Origin: Saprospiraceae bacterium
GTDB taxonomy: Bacteria > Bacteroidota > Bacteroidia > Chitinophagales > Saprospiraceae
Assembly: GCA_016710625.1 (NCBI GenBank)
Contig: JADJVK010000006.1
Location: forward strand, 100,863 to 164,862
DNA: 64,000 bases
Direction of reading: 5' to 3'
A program made the translations under genes and the position numbers. Positions within the stretch are counted from its first letter, which is position 1, and each line of letters starts with the position of its first letter. Shown piece after piece: positions 52,449 to 62,333 of this stretch. A model generated the notes under the pieces. It had not been told where the DNA came from. It searched no databases and worked only from the letters and a program-made list of their open reading frames with translations.

Positions 52449-54596
52449 TTAATTCAAGAATATTTCATCAATAAATACCCAGCCTTTGTCACCTTTACCT
52501 AGGTGCCAAGCAGGCAATTTGGTAACAGTATTCACCTTGACTTTCAGAAATCTAACGTTTGTGGTTGCCATTTTTATGTCTAAAATGTCAAGATAGGGAG
52601 GGGCGATAGCTGAAGGTTGTTTTGGAGAAAAGGTCTTGATTTTTTTCAATTTATTTTGTTCCATCCCGCCCCATAATTCAATGGATTGTGGTGGCATAAT
52701 ATAACTTCCGATATCTACTAAATGGCTGATTGCTAGGCTAGAAAGGGGAATTGGTTGGTTGAAAATCAGCATCGATTCCATCGGATTGAAACGATAAGCT
52801 ACCCAATTGCCACTCCTAAAATTCTTTTCCCCTTTTTTTAAATTAAAAAATGCTTTTGCATATTTATCATCATATTGGACATCTGGCTTTTGGATATGAA
52901 TGATCGTATCTGGCTTGAATTTTACTGCATAAAAATTTGAAATTAACACATCACTTGGCAACCACCCTTTTTTGAAAGCTTTGGATTTGATGTTGGTATT
53001 TTGAGTAATTGTCACATCGTTATTATATAGTTTCGAATGCACACTATCTGGTTCAGTGCCATCGGTTGTATATCTGATTTCCACTCCATTCACGTAGTGT
53101 TTTAGGTTTAGTGGAAATGGTTTTAAAATTATTTGTTCCTCATTTTCCAAAATCGGTGGGGTTAATTTCAATACAGTAGTATCTCCATTATAGCCATTTT
53201 CAATCTGAATTTTCGAAAAATTCAACTTAAATTGATTGATTTCTGCTGCCGAAATTCCAGTATTCCAAAGGTATAATTTTTCAAGTTTCGGCAAATGAAG
53301 AATGGATTGCAAAGCCGCTGGACTGATTTTATTACCAGATAAAACCAAGTGATTCAGCGATTTAAGTTGGGATAAAGCTGTGATGTCATCTCCTTCTAAT
53401 CCTGTAAAAGCTACGTTCAAATATGTTAGATTTGGAAAATCAGCAATAGTTTGAATGGCAGTTTTATCTAATTTTATTTTATTGAGATTTAGGCTGACCA
53501 ATTGCTCTTTTACTGCTGATAATTCTTGCAGTGAAGCACTGTTGAATTGGCTTGTATTATAATATTCTACAACTACTGCTGGAGAATTTTCAGCTAATTT
53601 ATAGACAATCCGATAGTTATTGTTGAGCTTTTCTATCGTTTTTTCAGGCAAAGCTGCAAAAGTATAAGAAGTGTTTTGGGATTTCGCCAATTGCTTATCT
53701 ATCAGTTTTTTAAGTGGATTTTCATCGGTTAAGCTACTAATTTTTTGATTAAAATCGCCACCACTTTTCACCCATAATTCAATTGCATTTAGCTCCGTTT
53801 TTTCTAACTGCGGTTTTCCAAGAGGCGGCATATGTTTTTTGTCCTCCATTGGTAAACCCAAACATTTTAACAACAAACTTTCTTCCTCTATTTTGCCCCA
53901 TAACTGCCCATTCTTGCCTCCTTTTTTAGCTGTCGAGCTGTTTATCAACACCAATTCTCCCTTTGCCTTTTTTTCGTTATGACAACCAACACATTTTTCA
54001 TCAAAAATAGGTTGAATAACCGCTTCATAAATAGTTGATTCTGGAGTGATTGATTTATTTTCAACTGAGTTTTTTGATAGGATTGGTGCTAATATATAAT
54101 CTTTACCATGGGTGATTTCTCCACCATAATGTGCTGCTAAAAGAATATAAATCCCTAAAAAGAGGTTATAATTTAGTTTGATTAATTGATTTCTATTTAA
54201 ATGATTTTGAAAAACTATACCTAGATAAATCCAAATCGCTGTGGAAAAGCCCAACCACTGATGTCTTTCCAACCCATCTGCTTCATAAACAGCTTCTTTG
54301 GATAAAAAGATACCAAATATGGCAGTTAAAGTAGTTAAAAAGGCGGTAATAAGGGTGTAATTGAGTACTACCTTTTGAACTATTTCTGAATGTGCATATT
54401 TATTATTGAAAAAGAGATTCCAAACTATTAAACCTATTATTAGGACGATTGGAAAATGCAAAACTACTGGGTGCATCCTGCCCAATATCTGAATATATGG
54501 TGGAATGTTTAGCTTACTTTCAAATGCCAAAATAAATACCAAAAAACAATTGGCAAAAAATAATGTATTGTGAATCAGATTTTTATTCAATTGCAT
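52449..54596 (-). CDS. Membrane protein with Planctomycete-type cytochrome c, LRR and FN3-associated domains
   Basis: 715 residues. The N-terminal 170 form about four or five membrane helices (MHPVVLHFPIVLIIGLIVWNLFF and following, DUF2231-like). Then comes a Planctomycete cytochrome C domain with haem motif CVGCH (PIFDEKCVGCHNEKKAKGELVL). Leucine-rich repeats follow (about 375-470, LNLNKIKLDKTAIQTI, LTYLNVAFTGLEGDDITAL). The C-terminus has an FN3-associated/chitobiase-type domain (VEIRYTTDGTEPDS) and a discoidin-like end (WHLGKGDKGWVFIDEIFLN). It is the last gene of the five-gene operon and probably transfers electrons or senses carbohydrate at the periplasmic face. Confidence 0.85.
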   Translation of the reverse strand: MQLNKNLIHNTLFFANCFLVFILAFESKLNIPPYIQILGRMHPVVLHFPIVLIIGLIVWNLFFNNKYAHSEIVQKVVLNYTLITAFLTTLTAIFGIFLSKEAVYEADGLERHQWLGFSTAIWIYLGIVFQNHLNRNQLIKLNYNLFLGIYILLAAHYGGEITHGKDYILAPILSKNSVENKSITPESTIYEAVIQPIFDEKCVGCHNEKKAKGELVLINSSTAKKGGKNGQLWGKIEEESLLLKCLGLPMEDKKHMPPLGKPQLEKTELNAIELWVKSGGDFNQKISSLTDENPLKKLIDKQLAKSQNTSYTFAALPEKTIEKLNNNYRIVYKLAENSPAVVVEYYNTSQFNSASLQELSAVKEQLVSLNLNKIKLDKTAIQTIADFPNLTYLNVAFTGLEGDDITALSQLKSLNHLVLSGNKISPAALQSILHLPKLEKLYLWNTGISAAEINQFKLNFSKIQIENGYNGDTTVLKLTPPILENEEQIILKPFPLNLKHYVNGVEIRYTTDGTEPDSVHSKLYNNDVTITQNTNIKSKAFKKGWLPSDVLISNFYAVKFKPDTIIHIQKPDVQYDDKYAKAFFNLKKGEKNFRSGNWVAYRFNPMESMLIFNQPIPLSSLAISHLVDIGSYIMPPQSIELWGGMEQNKLKKIKTFSPKQPSAIAPPYLDILDIKMATTNVRFLKVKVNTVTKLPAWHLGKGDKGWVFIDEIFLN

Positions 54597-54601
54597 TTGG
54601 C

Positions 54602-55408
54602 TTATTTTATAATTATTTCATTCAAAAAACACCAGGCATGATTTCCTTTTGCAGGATGCCAATTGGGAATTTTTTGAAGTGTATTGATTGTGATTTTCAA
54701 CCTATCTGTCTGTACTTTTTGTGGTGTTTTAATTGTAATAAACTTGATTTGTGATTTTCCTTTTGTATCAAAATACTGGACGATTGATCCAAAATCTTTA
54801 AACTGATTTTTTTCAGTATCAAAATATTGCACATCAATTTTATTTGGAAGAAAGACCCAACTATCTTCATTTTGAAGAAAGCTAAATAGAATATTTTGCA
54901 CCCAACTTGGCGATTCCAATTGCATTTCAAATTCTAAGGTATCTTGATCGTAACCCAACCAATCTGGCGAAGAAATCTTTATATCGCCTCCTTTCAAATC
55001 TGTTAAAGCTTGTATGCCATTTCCATGATATTTTGGATTAGGAAGGGTGCCTTCCACTTTTTTTACAGGAATACCAGCTTTAATAAAGGTGACTTCCAAC
55101 GGCTCAGAGGGTAAAAAACCATCACAATTGGAAGTTGCAATTATATGATTTACATCTTTTTTTAGTACTATTGGATTTCTATAAAAATGTTTTTGTGCTG
55201 AAATTTTCTTATTGTTATACATTTGATTATCAATGTAATATTGAATATTTGCGCCAATCAAATCAAATTTCATTTTTACCTCCATAGAATCTCTGAAAAA
55301 GATGGAAGGGTAACTCACATAAGGTTTGGATAATTGTAAGGTTTCGTTTTGTGCTGCTACTTTATAAAAACACAATAAGCAAATGATATATAAAAAATGG
55401 TTTCTCAT
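54602..55408 (-). CDS. Secreted FN3-associated/discoidin-like protein
   Basis: 268 residues with a signal peptide (MRNHFLYIICLLCFYKVAAQ). Residues about 25-110 resemble an FN3-associated domain (LIGANIQYYIDNQMYNNKKIS). Residues 125-268 resemble a discoidin/F5-8C-like fold ending IPNWHPAKGNHAWCFLNEIIIK, which is similar to the end of the preceding operon protein (LPAWHLGKGDKGWVFIDEIF). The two proteins thus share a C-terminal module, possibly for glycan binding. The start overlaps the upstream gene by four bases (ATGA type), and it is followed five bases later by the cytochrome gene. Confidence 0.7.
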   Translation of the reverse strand: MRNHFLYIICLLCFYKVAAQNETLQLSKPYVSYPSIFFRDSMEVKMKFDLIGANIQYYIDNQMYNNKKISAQKHFYRNPIVLKKDVNHIIATSNCDGFLPSEPLEVTFIKAGIPVKKVEGTLPNPKYHGNGIQALTDLKGGDIKISSPDWLGYDQDTLEFEMQLESPSWVQNILFSFLQNEDSWVFLPNKIDVQYFDTEKNQFKDFGSIVQYFDTKGKSQIKFITIKTPQKVQTDRLKITINTLQKIPNWHPAKGNHAWCFLNEIIIK

Positions 55409-56442
55409 ATCATCGGAGTTAGTTTATAAGGATATACTTTGCCAGAATTCCATTGGGCAACATAGATATTTTCATCGGCATCGATGCAAACATCATGTGG
55501 ATATTTAAATGCCTTGATCGTTTGATACATTTCAACCAATTTGCCATTTTCATAATAGGGAATACTGCCACCTAAATTAGAGACTACCTTATTCTCTTTG
55601 TCTAAAATGGTAATAAATCCAGAATTGTCCCATTGGTTGATATTGCTTTGCAAAACTGCTGCATACAAATAGTCTCCTTTGATGACTGGCCTACAAACCC
55701 AAGCCCCTGGTAAAGAAATAGTGTCAATATACTTGCCCTCTAAAGTAAATCTTTTGAAAGCTTGCTCTTCCCTTGAGGTAACTATTAGAACTGGTGCTGT
55801 TGGGTTTCTTTTGTCAATGCAGATTCCATGAGCATTTTTCAAATGGTGGTTTTCGGTTCCTCGCCCCCCAAAATGGCGTATATATTCCCCTTTTTGATTG
55901 TATTGAATGATAAAATCTAATCCATATCCATCCGCCACATAAATATCTCCATTGTCTGCAATAGCAGTTTCAGTGGGAACATATTGTGCTGCATTCTTAT
56001 AGTTTTCAATCTCTTTTGGGTAATCTAAGGTCATCAGAACTTTGCCATCTATCGTGGTTTTAATTACTTGATGTCGCTGATTATCACAGATATATAGAAA
56101 GTCAGTGCTATTCTCATGATGCAAAGTTAACCCATGAGCTCCCGGATATTCATGCCCCCAAGCATCCAATAATTTTCCAGAGCGGTCATAGAGCAACACA
56201 TTATTTTTTGTTTCATTTGTCAAAAGTAAAATCCTTCCTGATTTGTCCTGCACCATTTCATGACAGTCATTTACTGGAAATTTTTTTATATCAGCTTTGC
56301 TCCAACTGGTTTGTAAAATGTATTTTTTATTTTGATGACCAAGGATAATAGGCGGTTTTGATTTTCCAAAAATAATATTCGGAACCGTGATCAATCCAGT
56401 AGTAACAACACCTGTCAATTTCAAAAATTCTTTTCTATTCAT
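55405..56442 (-). CDS. NHL-repeat six-bladed beta-propeller protein
   Basis: 345 residues. The N-terminus MNRKEFLKLTGVVTTGLITVPNIIFG is a signal or anchor of the Tat-like operon type (KEFLKLTG) but with a single Arg in the motif region. The body has NHL-type blades: YDRSGKLLDAWGHEYPGAHGL, TAIADNGDIYVADGYGLDFI, NHHLKNAHGICIDKRNPTAP, KYPHDVCIDADENIYVAQWNSG. It is close to peptidyl-alpha-hydroxyglycine alpha-amidating lyase-like propellers in layout, but no activity is claimed. It is exported. It overlaps the next gene by four bases and is part of the cytochrome/DUF1501 operon. Confidence 0.85.
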   Translation of the reverse strand: MNRKEFLKLTGVVTTGLITVPNIIFGKSKPPIILGHQNKKYILQTSWSKADIKKFPVNDCHEMVQDKSGRILLLTNETKNNVLLYDRSGKLLDAWGHEYPGAHGLTLHHENSTDFLYICDNQRHQVIKTTIDGKVLMTLDYPKEIENYKNAAQYVPTETAIADNGDIYVADGYGLDFIIQYNQKGEYIRHFGGRGTENHHLKNAHGICIDKRNPTAPVLIVTSREEQAFKRFTLEGKYIDTISLPGAWVCRPVIKGDYLYAAVLQSNINQWDNSGFITILDKENKVVSNLGGSIPYYENGKLVEMYQTIKAFKYPHDVCIDADENIYVAQWNSGKVYPYKLTPMI

Positions 56443-56454
56443 ACCTTTTTTGGA

Positions 56455-57900
56455 TTAAGCTATAAGTTCATTTACCACCTTTCCCGCTACATCAGTCAAT
56501 CGATATCTTCTGCCTAAATGCTTGAAAGTCAGCTGCTCATGATTGATGCCCATCTGATGCAAAATGGTGGCATGCAAGTCATGTACATGAACAGGCAAAT
56601 CCACGATATTGTATCCAAACTCATCCGTCTCCCCAAATACTCCCGGTTTTACACCGCCGCCAGCCATCCATATCGTAAAACATCTTGGATGATGGTCTCT
56701 GCCATAATTATCTTTGGTCAGAACCCCTTGACAATAATTGGTTCTTCCAAATTCACCTCCCCAAATCACTAAAGTTTCATCCAACAACCCTCTTTGTTTC
56801 AAGTCTGTTATCAATGCTGCACTGGCTTTGTCAGTGTCCATACATTGCCCTTTTATCTCATTCGGCAAATTGTTGTGACCATCCCAACCTTGATGATAGA
56901 GTTGGACGAAGCGAACACCGTTTTCAGATAATTTTCTGGCTAACAGGCAATTGGCAGCATAACTTCCGGGAACTAGGCAATCTGGTCCATACAATTTTAT
57001 CACGTCTTCTGGTTCTTTACTCATGTCGGTAACTTCTGGGACGGCAGTTTGCATTCGATAAGCCATCTCATATTGTTGTATTTTTGTGTTAATTTCTGGA
57101 TCACCAAAAGATTCAAAATTTTCTTGGTTCAATTGGGCTAAATTGTCTAACATTTTTCTCCTATCCACTTTGTCAATTGCATCAGGATTGTTCAAATACA
57201 AAACTGGATTTTCTCCACTACTGAATTGTACGCCTTGGTGAATGGAATCTAAAAAACCATTCGTCCATAGCTTAGAATACACTCCTTGCCCATTGCCCTT
57301 TCCTTTGGAAAGCAAAACACAAAAAGCAGGTAAATTTTTATTCTCACTCCCTAAACCATAACTCAACCAAGAGCCCATACTGGGTCGGTTTCCAACTTGT
57401 GCTCCAGTCTGAAAAAAAGTCAAAGCAGGATCATGGTTGATTGCTTCTGTGTAAACGGACTTTAAGATACATAAATCGTCCACTACTTTAGCAGTATGAG
57501 GGAGCAACTCACTTATCCAAGCCCGATGTTCGCCATACTGGTCAAATTTGAAAAGAGAACCAGCCAATGGAAATTTTGTTTGGTTGGCTGTCATTCCAGT
57601 CAATCGCTGTCCTTGACGAACCGATGCTGGCAAATCTTGACCAAATAGGTCATTCAATTTAGGTTTATAATCAAATAGATCTAATTGGGAAGGTGCTCCA
57701 TTTTGAAATAAATAGATGATTCGCTTTGCTTTTGGAGCAAAATGCGGTAGTTGTTTCACTAAATCATCACTTTCATTGCCGCTAAATAAATCTGGAATCA
57801 GCAATGAACCTAAGGCGACGCTACCAATCCCAAGACTCAACTTAGACAAGAATTTTCTTCTATTGAGGTTCAACCCATAATCTAAAATTGTTTTTTCCAT
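56455..57900 (-). CDS. DUF1501 family protein (sulfatase-like, Tat-exported)
   Basis: 481 residues. The N-terminus has a twin-arginine motif (NRRKFLSKLSLGIGSVALG). DUF1501 landmarks follow: AKRIIYLFQNGAPSQLDLFDYKP, MGSWLSYGLGSENKNLPAF, VRFVQLYHQGWDGHNNL, VIWGGEFGRTNYCQG, RDHHPRCFTIWMAGGGVKPG. The family belongs to the alkaline phosphatase/sulfatase-like superfamily and is nearly always encoded beside a DUF1549/DUF1553 cytochrome protein, as here (2-base gap). Its biochemical activity is not established. Confidence 0.92.
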   Translation of the reverse strand: MEKTILDYGLNLNRRKFLSKLSLGIGSVALGSLLIPDLFSGNESDDLVKQLPHFAPKAKRIIYLFQNGAPSQLDLFDYKPKLNDLFGQDLPASVRQGQRLTGMTANQTKFPLAGSLFKFDQYGEHRAWISELLPHTAKVVDDLCILKSVYTEAINHDPALTFFQTGAQVGNRPSMGSWLSYGLGSENKNLPAFCVLLSKGKGNGQGVYSKLWTNGFLDSIHQGVQFSSGENPVLYLNNPDAIDKVDRRKMLDNLAQLNQENFESFGDPEINTKIQQYEMAYRMQTAVPEVTDMSKEPEDVIKLYGPDCLVPGSYAANCLLARKLSENGVRFVQLYHQGWDGHNNLPNEIKGQCMDTDKASAALITDLKQRGLLDETLVIWGGEFGRTNYCQGVLTKDNYGRDHHPRCFTIWMAGGGVKPGVFGETDEFGYNIVDLPVHVHDLHATILHQMGINHEQLTFKHLGRRYRLTDVAGKVVNELIA

Positions 57901-57902
57901 AT

Positions 57903-60212
57903 CTAAGATTTTGTGATTGCTTCTTCCATATTATAAATCGTATTGACCACTTTCATCATTGCTGCCGAAGGGATTGTCTCCACTTGTTTATCCAATGGAT
58001 ATTCTCCAATTTCCAACATTTTAGTAGCTTTTGCCTTATCTTTTGTAAACATAACCAATTGATCATCAAAGTATTTAGTCAAAATATTTCTTTCATTATT
58101 AGTTGGCTTTCTACAAATTATTAATTGAAAGGCTTTTTCTATTTGTTTAGGAATATCTTTGCTTTCAGCCAATAATTTTTGTGCTAAAAATCTTGATGCT
58201 TCCAAAACAGTTGGATCATTCAGCATCACCAAGGCTTGAAGTGGTGTATTCGTTTTCGTTCTTTTTACCTCACATTGATCTCGATTGCTGGCATCAAAAA
58301 TTCCCATAGAAGGGGGAGGCACTGTCAATTTGATAAAGGTGTACATCCCTCTGCGATACAAATCTTTCCCTTCATCTTTTTTATAGGTAGCTAGAACACC
58401 CCTACCACTCGAAGCTGCTTCCCAAAGTCCTTTGGGTTGGTAAGGCTTCACACTAGGTCCGCCCAACTCTGGATGGAGCAAACCACTACTCGACAAAACC
58501 ATATCTCTGATCAATTCTGCATTGAGCCTATTTCTGGGTCCATGAGAAAGATAGCTATTGTCTGGATCAATTGCCAATTGAGCTTTTGTCACTTTAGCCG
58601 ATTGCTGATAGGTTGCCGATAGCATTATTTTTTTGATAAGATATTTTATATCCCATTGGTGCTCCATAAAATCAACAGATAACCAATCCAAAAGGTCAGG
58701 ATGGGTAGGCAATTCACCTTGCATTCCAAAATCACCTGAAGTTTTTACAATTCCTCTTCCAAATATTTCTTGCCAAATCTGATTCACGAAAACCCTTGCC
58801 GTCAAAGGATTCCGTTTGTCCACAGTCCACTTTGCCAAACCCATACGATTTCTTTCGAAATGGTTATTATCGAAAGTCATGACAGCTGGAATAGCCGCTG
58901 GTTGGACTTCTGTGGTAGGTGCGGAATAGAGTCCACGATTAAGAATATATGTTTTTCGCAAAGTATCTCTTTCGCCCATCACCGAAACCACAATATTGCC
59001 AGTATCTTTTTTGTTTAAAAATTTCAAAATGGATTGGGCATCTTCATCAGTGATAGTCATTTTAGGGTTTTTAGCAGGTTGAGAAACTTCCACCGCCCCT
59101 TCAAAACCGACTTCTTTTGAATTGTTGAAAAATGCAAATAATGCATAATAGTCTTTTTGTTTCAATGGGTCGTATTTATGGTCATGGCATTGGGCACACT
59201 CCATGGTCATTCCCAGAATACCTTTGGTGTATGTTTTTGTTTTATCAGCCACATATTGTATTCGATATTCTTCGTCAATTACGCCGCCTTCCTCTGTGTA
59301 TTTATGATTTCTCAAAAAGCCAGTAGGCAAAATGTCCGCTTTAGTTGCATTCGGAATTAAATCTCCAGCCAACTGCAAAGTCAGAAATTGATCATAAGGC
59401 ATATTTTGGTTAAAAGCATAAATCACCCAATCCCGCCAAGGCCATTGGGAGCGAATATTATCATCCTGATAGCCGTAGCTATCGGCATATCGAGCCACAT
59501 CAAGCCAGTGCAAAGCCATTTTTTCACCATATTGTGGCATTGCCATCAGCTCATCTATCATATCTTCAACGGCATGTTCACTTTGGTTTGGTCTGAATTT
59601 TTCAATTTGAGCAAGGGTAGGGGGCAACCCAATAAGATCAAAGCACATTCTTTTCAGCAACCGCTCCTTATCTGCTGCATCGTTTGGAGCAAGCCCCATT
59701 GCCTCCATTTTGGAAAGGACAAAGTAATCAATTTCATTTTTCGCCCAAGATTTTTGTGAAATTTTAGGTAATTCGGCTTTGACTGGTGGCGTAAAAGCCC
59801 AGTGTTTTTCATATTTGGCTCCCTGTTCGATCCATTTTCTAAAGAGTTCCGTTTCTGCCTTTGTCAAAGCTCCCAAATGAGCTTCAGGTGATGGCATCTG
59901 ATATTCTGGGTATGAAGAACAAATTCTTTTATAGAGTTCTGAGGCTTCCGGATTGCCCGGGACGATGGCAAAACTACCTATCGTATTTTTAAGGGGAGCA
60001 TAAGCACTATCTTGCAAATCTAATCGAAGGTTCGCTGCTCTTTTACTGGGGTCTGGTCCATGGCAAGCAAAACACTTATCGGACAGGATGGGTCTTATTT
60101 GGAAATTATAACTTATTTTATCCGTTTCCAGCTGCTTTTTAGACCATCTGGTATAACCCAAATAGCCTATTGCGATTGCCAAAAATGAAATAGTAATAAC
60201 TTTAAATTTCAT
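57903..60212 (-). CDS. PSCyt1/DUF1549/DUF1553 cytochrome-type protein
   Basis: 769 residues with an N-terminal membrane anchor (VITISFLAIAIGYLGY). Order of domains: Planctomycete cytochrome C with haem motif CFACH (DKCFACHGPDPSKR, residues about 47-100), DUF1549 (WAKNEIDYFVLSKMEAMGL, HWLDVARYADSYGYQ and a second haem motif, CAQCHDHKYDPL), and DUF1553 (WTVDKRNPLTARVFVNQIWQEIFGRG, NRLNAELIRDMVL, RTKTNTPLQALVMLNDPTVLEA). It is the first gene of the operon. Proteins of this class are abundant in Planctomycetes and marine Bacteroidota and are linked to polysaccharide use, but no reaction is proven. Confidence 0.93.
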   Translation of the reverse strand: MKFKVITISFLAIAIGYLGYTRWSKKQLETDKISYNFQIRPILSDKCFACHGPDPSKRAANLRLDLQDSAYAPLKNTIGSFAIVPGNPEASELYKRICSSYPEYQMPSPEAHLGALTKAETELFRKWIEQGAKYEKHWAFTPPVKAELPKISQKSWAKNEIDYFVLSKMEAMGLAPNDAADKERLLKRMCFDLIGLPPTLAQIEKFRPNQSEHAVEDMIDELMAMPQYGEKMALHWLDVARYADSYGYQDDNIRSQWPWRDWVIYAFNQNMPYDQFLTLQLAGDLIPNATKADILPTGFLRNHKYTEEGGVIDEEYRIQYVADKTKTYTKGILGMTMECAQCHDHKYDPLKQKDYYALFAFFNNSKEVGFEGAVEVSQPAKNPKMTITDEDAQSILKFLNKKDTGNIVVSVMGERDTLRKTYILNRGLYSAPTTEVQPAAIPAVMTFDNNHFERNRMGLAKWTVDKRNPLTARVFVNQIWQEIFGRGIVKTSGDFGMQGELPTHPDLLDWLSVDFMEHQWDIKYLIKKIMLSATYQQSAKVTKAQLAIDPDNSYLSHGPRNRLNAELIRDMVLSSSGLLHPELGGPSVKPYQPKGLWEAASSGRGVLATYKKDEGKDLYRRGMYTFIKLTVPPPSMGIFDASNRDQCEVKRTKTNTPLQALVMLNDPTVLEASRFLAQKLLAESKDIPKQIEKAFQLIICRKPTNNERNILTKYFDDQLVMFTKDKAKATKMLEIGEYPLDKQVETIPSAAMMKVVNTIYNMEEAITKS

Positions 60213-60580
60213 GTATGAAATTTTTCTGAAAATTACGAATTTGTTTGAATTAATTAAATATTATTAAATAATTTGAGTTGCAATCAGAAAAAATGTAGTG
60301 ATTGGGTTGCAATGACGAATGACTTCAATTGGTTAAAAAATTATTTGAATTTATTGTAAAATAGTAGAAGTAGTGGAATAAATATTTGAACTTAAGATAG
60401 TTGCACCTTTTGATTTAATCCTACATAATTGATGTTAGTTGCTAATGCGAACCAATTAGCAACTAAACGGTTGATAAAAGTTATTAATGCGAACCTAATA
60501 ACTACTTAAAGGTTGATATTTAAATTTAAGAATACTGTTAAAATGTAATTATTAAATCTTTCTTATCAAAAAAGAAGTGA
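60213..60580. other. Intergenic region upstream of the cytochrome operon
   Basis: About 370 bases without a supported gene. It contains an imperfect duplication: GCTAATGCGAACCAATTAGC at about 60440-60459 and TTAATGCGAACCTAATAAC at about 60483-60501, each followed by taac/tacTTAAAGGTTGAT or AAACGGTTGAT. No TAnnTTTG match was found for the minus-strand operon. Confidence 0.4.
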
Positions 60581-60755
60581 AAAAATGGACGTAACGTTAG
60601 TGTCTAATAAAGCACGAATTATATAACTAATTACGACAATATCTTTTAAGAATGCACAATATACAGCCATTTTTGACAGATATAAATGGTTTGATTCAAT
60701 TTTTCTTTAATATATTTACATAGTAAAATGCAAAAACAAATAAAAATAATATTAG
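60581..60755 (+). repeat. 170-bp dispersed repeat, copy A
   Basis: It starts AAAAATGGACGTAACGTTAG and runs through a conserved core (ATGCACAATATACAGCC, then ATTTTTGACAGA, AAATGGTTTGATTCAATTTT) to ACATAGTAAAATGCAAAAA. Copy B at 62333-62502 is nearly identical in the core. The hairpin of copy B is degraded here. Both copies end at the 5' end of related secreted-protein genes. Confidence 0.8.
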
Positions 60756-60960
60756 AAAGGAAAGCTGACATTATTAATATCTATAAATTGCTGCAAATGC
60801 AAAATAAATCAGATTATGTTTATGACTGGTGATAGAGGAATACGGAACAATTAAAAAACATTTAAATGATAAAATTTGAATTAATTCAAAAAATAAAAAT
60901 TCTAATAGCAGATTCCATAGGTTTACTGCATTAAATGGGAAGCCACATTACAATGGTAAT
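60729..60960 (+). pseudogene. Remnant of a secreted-protein gene (paralogue of 62508)
   Basis: Downstream of repeat copy A the DNA still resembles the start of the gene at 62508. QNKSDYVYDW corresponds to QNKYDYVWKTGWW, and the bases GCAGATTCCATA followed by TACTGCATT match the segment coding KADSIRVSTAF. Many stops and shifts interrupt every frame, and no signal peptide remains. It leads without a clear border into the WG-repeat gene. Confidence 0.45.
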
Positions 60961-61229
60961 TTTTGGTAAAGGTGGTTTATAAGAACGATAAGGATGGAGA
61001 TTTATTATTTGGCTTAAACTTAATTCATTTGGATTATAGTTATTGAATCTAGAAAAGATGGTCGATTGGCATTAATATATAATGAGTTGCCTGAAAGAGG
61101 AAAAGATTTTATTTTAACTTTGCAAAATATTTTAATAATTATGGAATAATTGATAAAAATAATAATAAAATAGTTGATTTTCAATATTCTAGAATTAGTG
61201 AAATTATTAATTTCCCAAAATATTATATT

Positions 61230-61892
61230 TTGTCTACCAATTGTAGTCAAATTTATAATTATGATATATTATCTCATTTATATGGTATTTATAGTGTAGA
61301 AAAAAAAGATTTTGTAGTTCCACCAATATATACTTATTTAGATAAATTAAGTTATTATAATAAATTATTTGTTGTTTGCAAAGATAGTAAATATAATATT
61401 TGTGATATAAATCATAATATTAGATTTAAAAATTGGTATGATGAACACTTAAGTCTTTCACATAATAATATTATTGTAAAATATAATGGGTTAATGGGAA
61501 TTATTGATATAAATGAAAACATTATTTTACCAATTGAATATAAGTTTATTAGTAAAAGTGCAAAATTAAATGGTTCATTATCAGCAATAGATAGAAATGG
61601 AAAGTATGGTTATATAACTATTGATGGAAAAATTGATTTGCCATTTATTTATGATTTTTTGTATGAAACTAATAATTATATACTGTCAAAAAGAGATCGT
61701 AAATTTGGAATTATTAAATCTATTAATGGTGGTCTTATTGAAATTTTACCTTGTGAATTTGATACAATTTTTGATACAAGAAGTGGATTTCTAGCTAAGA
61801 AAAATGGTCAATATAGTTTTTTTAATGATTTAGGAAAATCTATTGATATGACTAAGTATAGTGATTTAAATATATTATTTCCAATGGATTAA
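61230..61892 (+). CDS. WG-repeat protein, 5' piece (interrupted gene)
   Basis: 220 residues from a TTG. The same frame is homologous upstream to about 61130 (NNYGIIDKNNNKIVDFQYS), and an earlier part in another frame (SRKDGRLALIYNELPERGKDF) reaches about 61050, so the gene was longer at the 5' end. The sequence is made of WG (KWG) beta-repeats: LMGIIDINENIILPIEYKFI, KYGYITIDGKIDLPFIYDFL, KFGIIKSINGGLIEILPCEF. Such repeats form surface or periplasmic beta structures of unknown binding. Two in-frame stops (61890-61892 and 61899-61901) separate it from the 3' piece. Confidence 0.6.
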   Translation: MSTNCSQIYNYDILSHLYGIYSVEKKDFVVPPIYTYLDKLSYYNKLFVVCKDSKYNICDINHNIRFKNWYDEHLSLSHNNIIVKYNGLMGIIDINENIILPIEYKFISKSAKLNGSLSAIDRNGKYGYITIDGKIDLPFIYDFLYETNNYILSKRDRKFGIIKSINGGLIEILPCEFDTIFDTRSGFLAKKNGQYSFFNDLGKSIDMTKYSDLNILFPMD

Positions 61893-61955
61893 ACCTTATA
61901 AAAAGAACCATTATTAGTAGCCAATATTAAAGATGAATATTACATCTTAAATTTA

Positions 61956-62333
61956 TTGGGTGAAAAAGTAAGTCAAACTTCTTATAATTCGATTGAACCC
62001 TTATATAACTTAGACCCAAATAGAAGATATGATGATGAATTTAATTATACGTATTTAAAAATTAAAAAAAATGGCAAATATGGAATTCTAAGTCAATTTG
62101 GGATAGAGATAATTGAGCCTATTTTAGATGAAATTATTTCAATATATGACAAAGATGTTATTATTCAAAATGGGAATAAACTTGGAATTTATAATATTCA
62201 AAATAAGAAAAACAAAGTTGATGTTGAATACGATCAAATATTAATAGGTAAAAAAAACTTCATTTTATTTAAAAATAATGATTTGTTTGAAGTTGGTTTT
62301 AATGAAGATAGTAAAATAGAGCCATTGAAATAA
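61956..62333 (+). CDS. WG-repeat protein, 3' piece
   Basis: 125 residues in the same frame as the 5' piece; coding similarity resumes directly after the two stops (EPLLVANIKDEYYILNLLGEK). It continues the WG repeats (KYGILSQFGIEIIEPILDEI, KLGIYNIQNKKNKVDVEYDQI) and ends EPLK at a TAA where repeat copy B begins. It has no start signal of its own. It is read as the C-terminal part of one decayed or mis-sequenced gene. Confidence 0.55.
   Translation: MGEKVSQTSYNSIEPLYNLDPNRRYDDEFNYTYLKIKKNGKYGILSQFGIEIIEPILDEIISIYDKDVIIQNGNKLGIYNIQNKKNKVDVEYDQILIGKKNFILFKNNDLFEVGFNEDSKIEPLK

Noticed and set aside
57888..59759. Several plus-strand frames opposite the DUF1553/DUF1501 genes
   Set aside because: Antisense to well-supported cytochrome-type coding regions; the His/Cys/Phe-rich translations have no domains.
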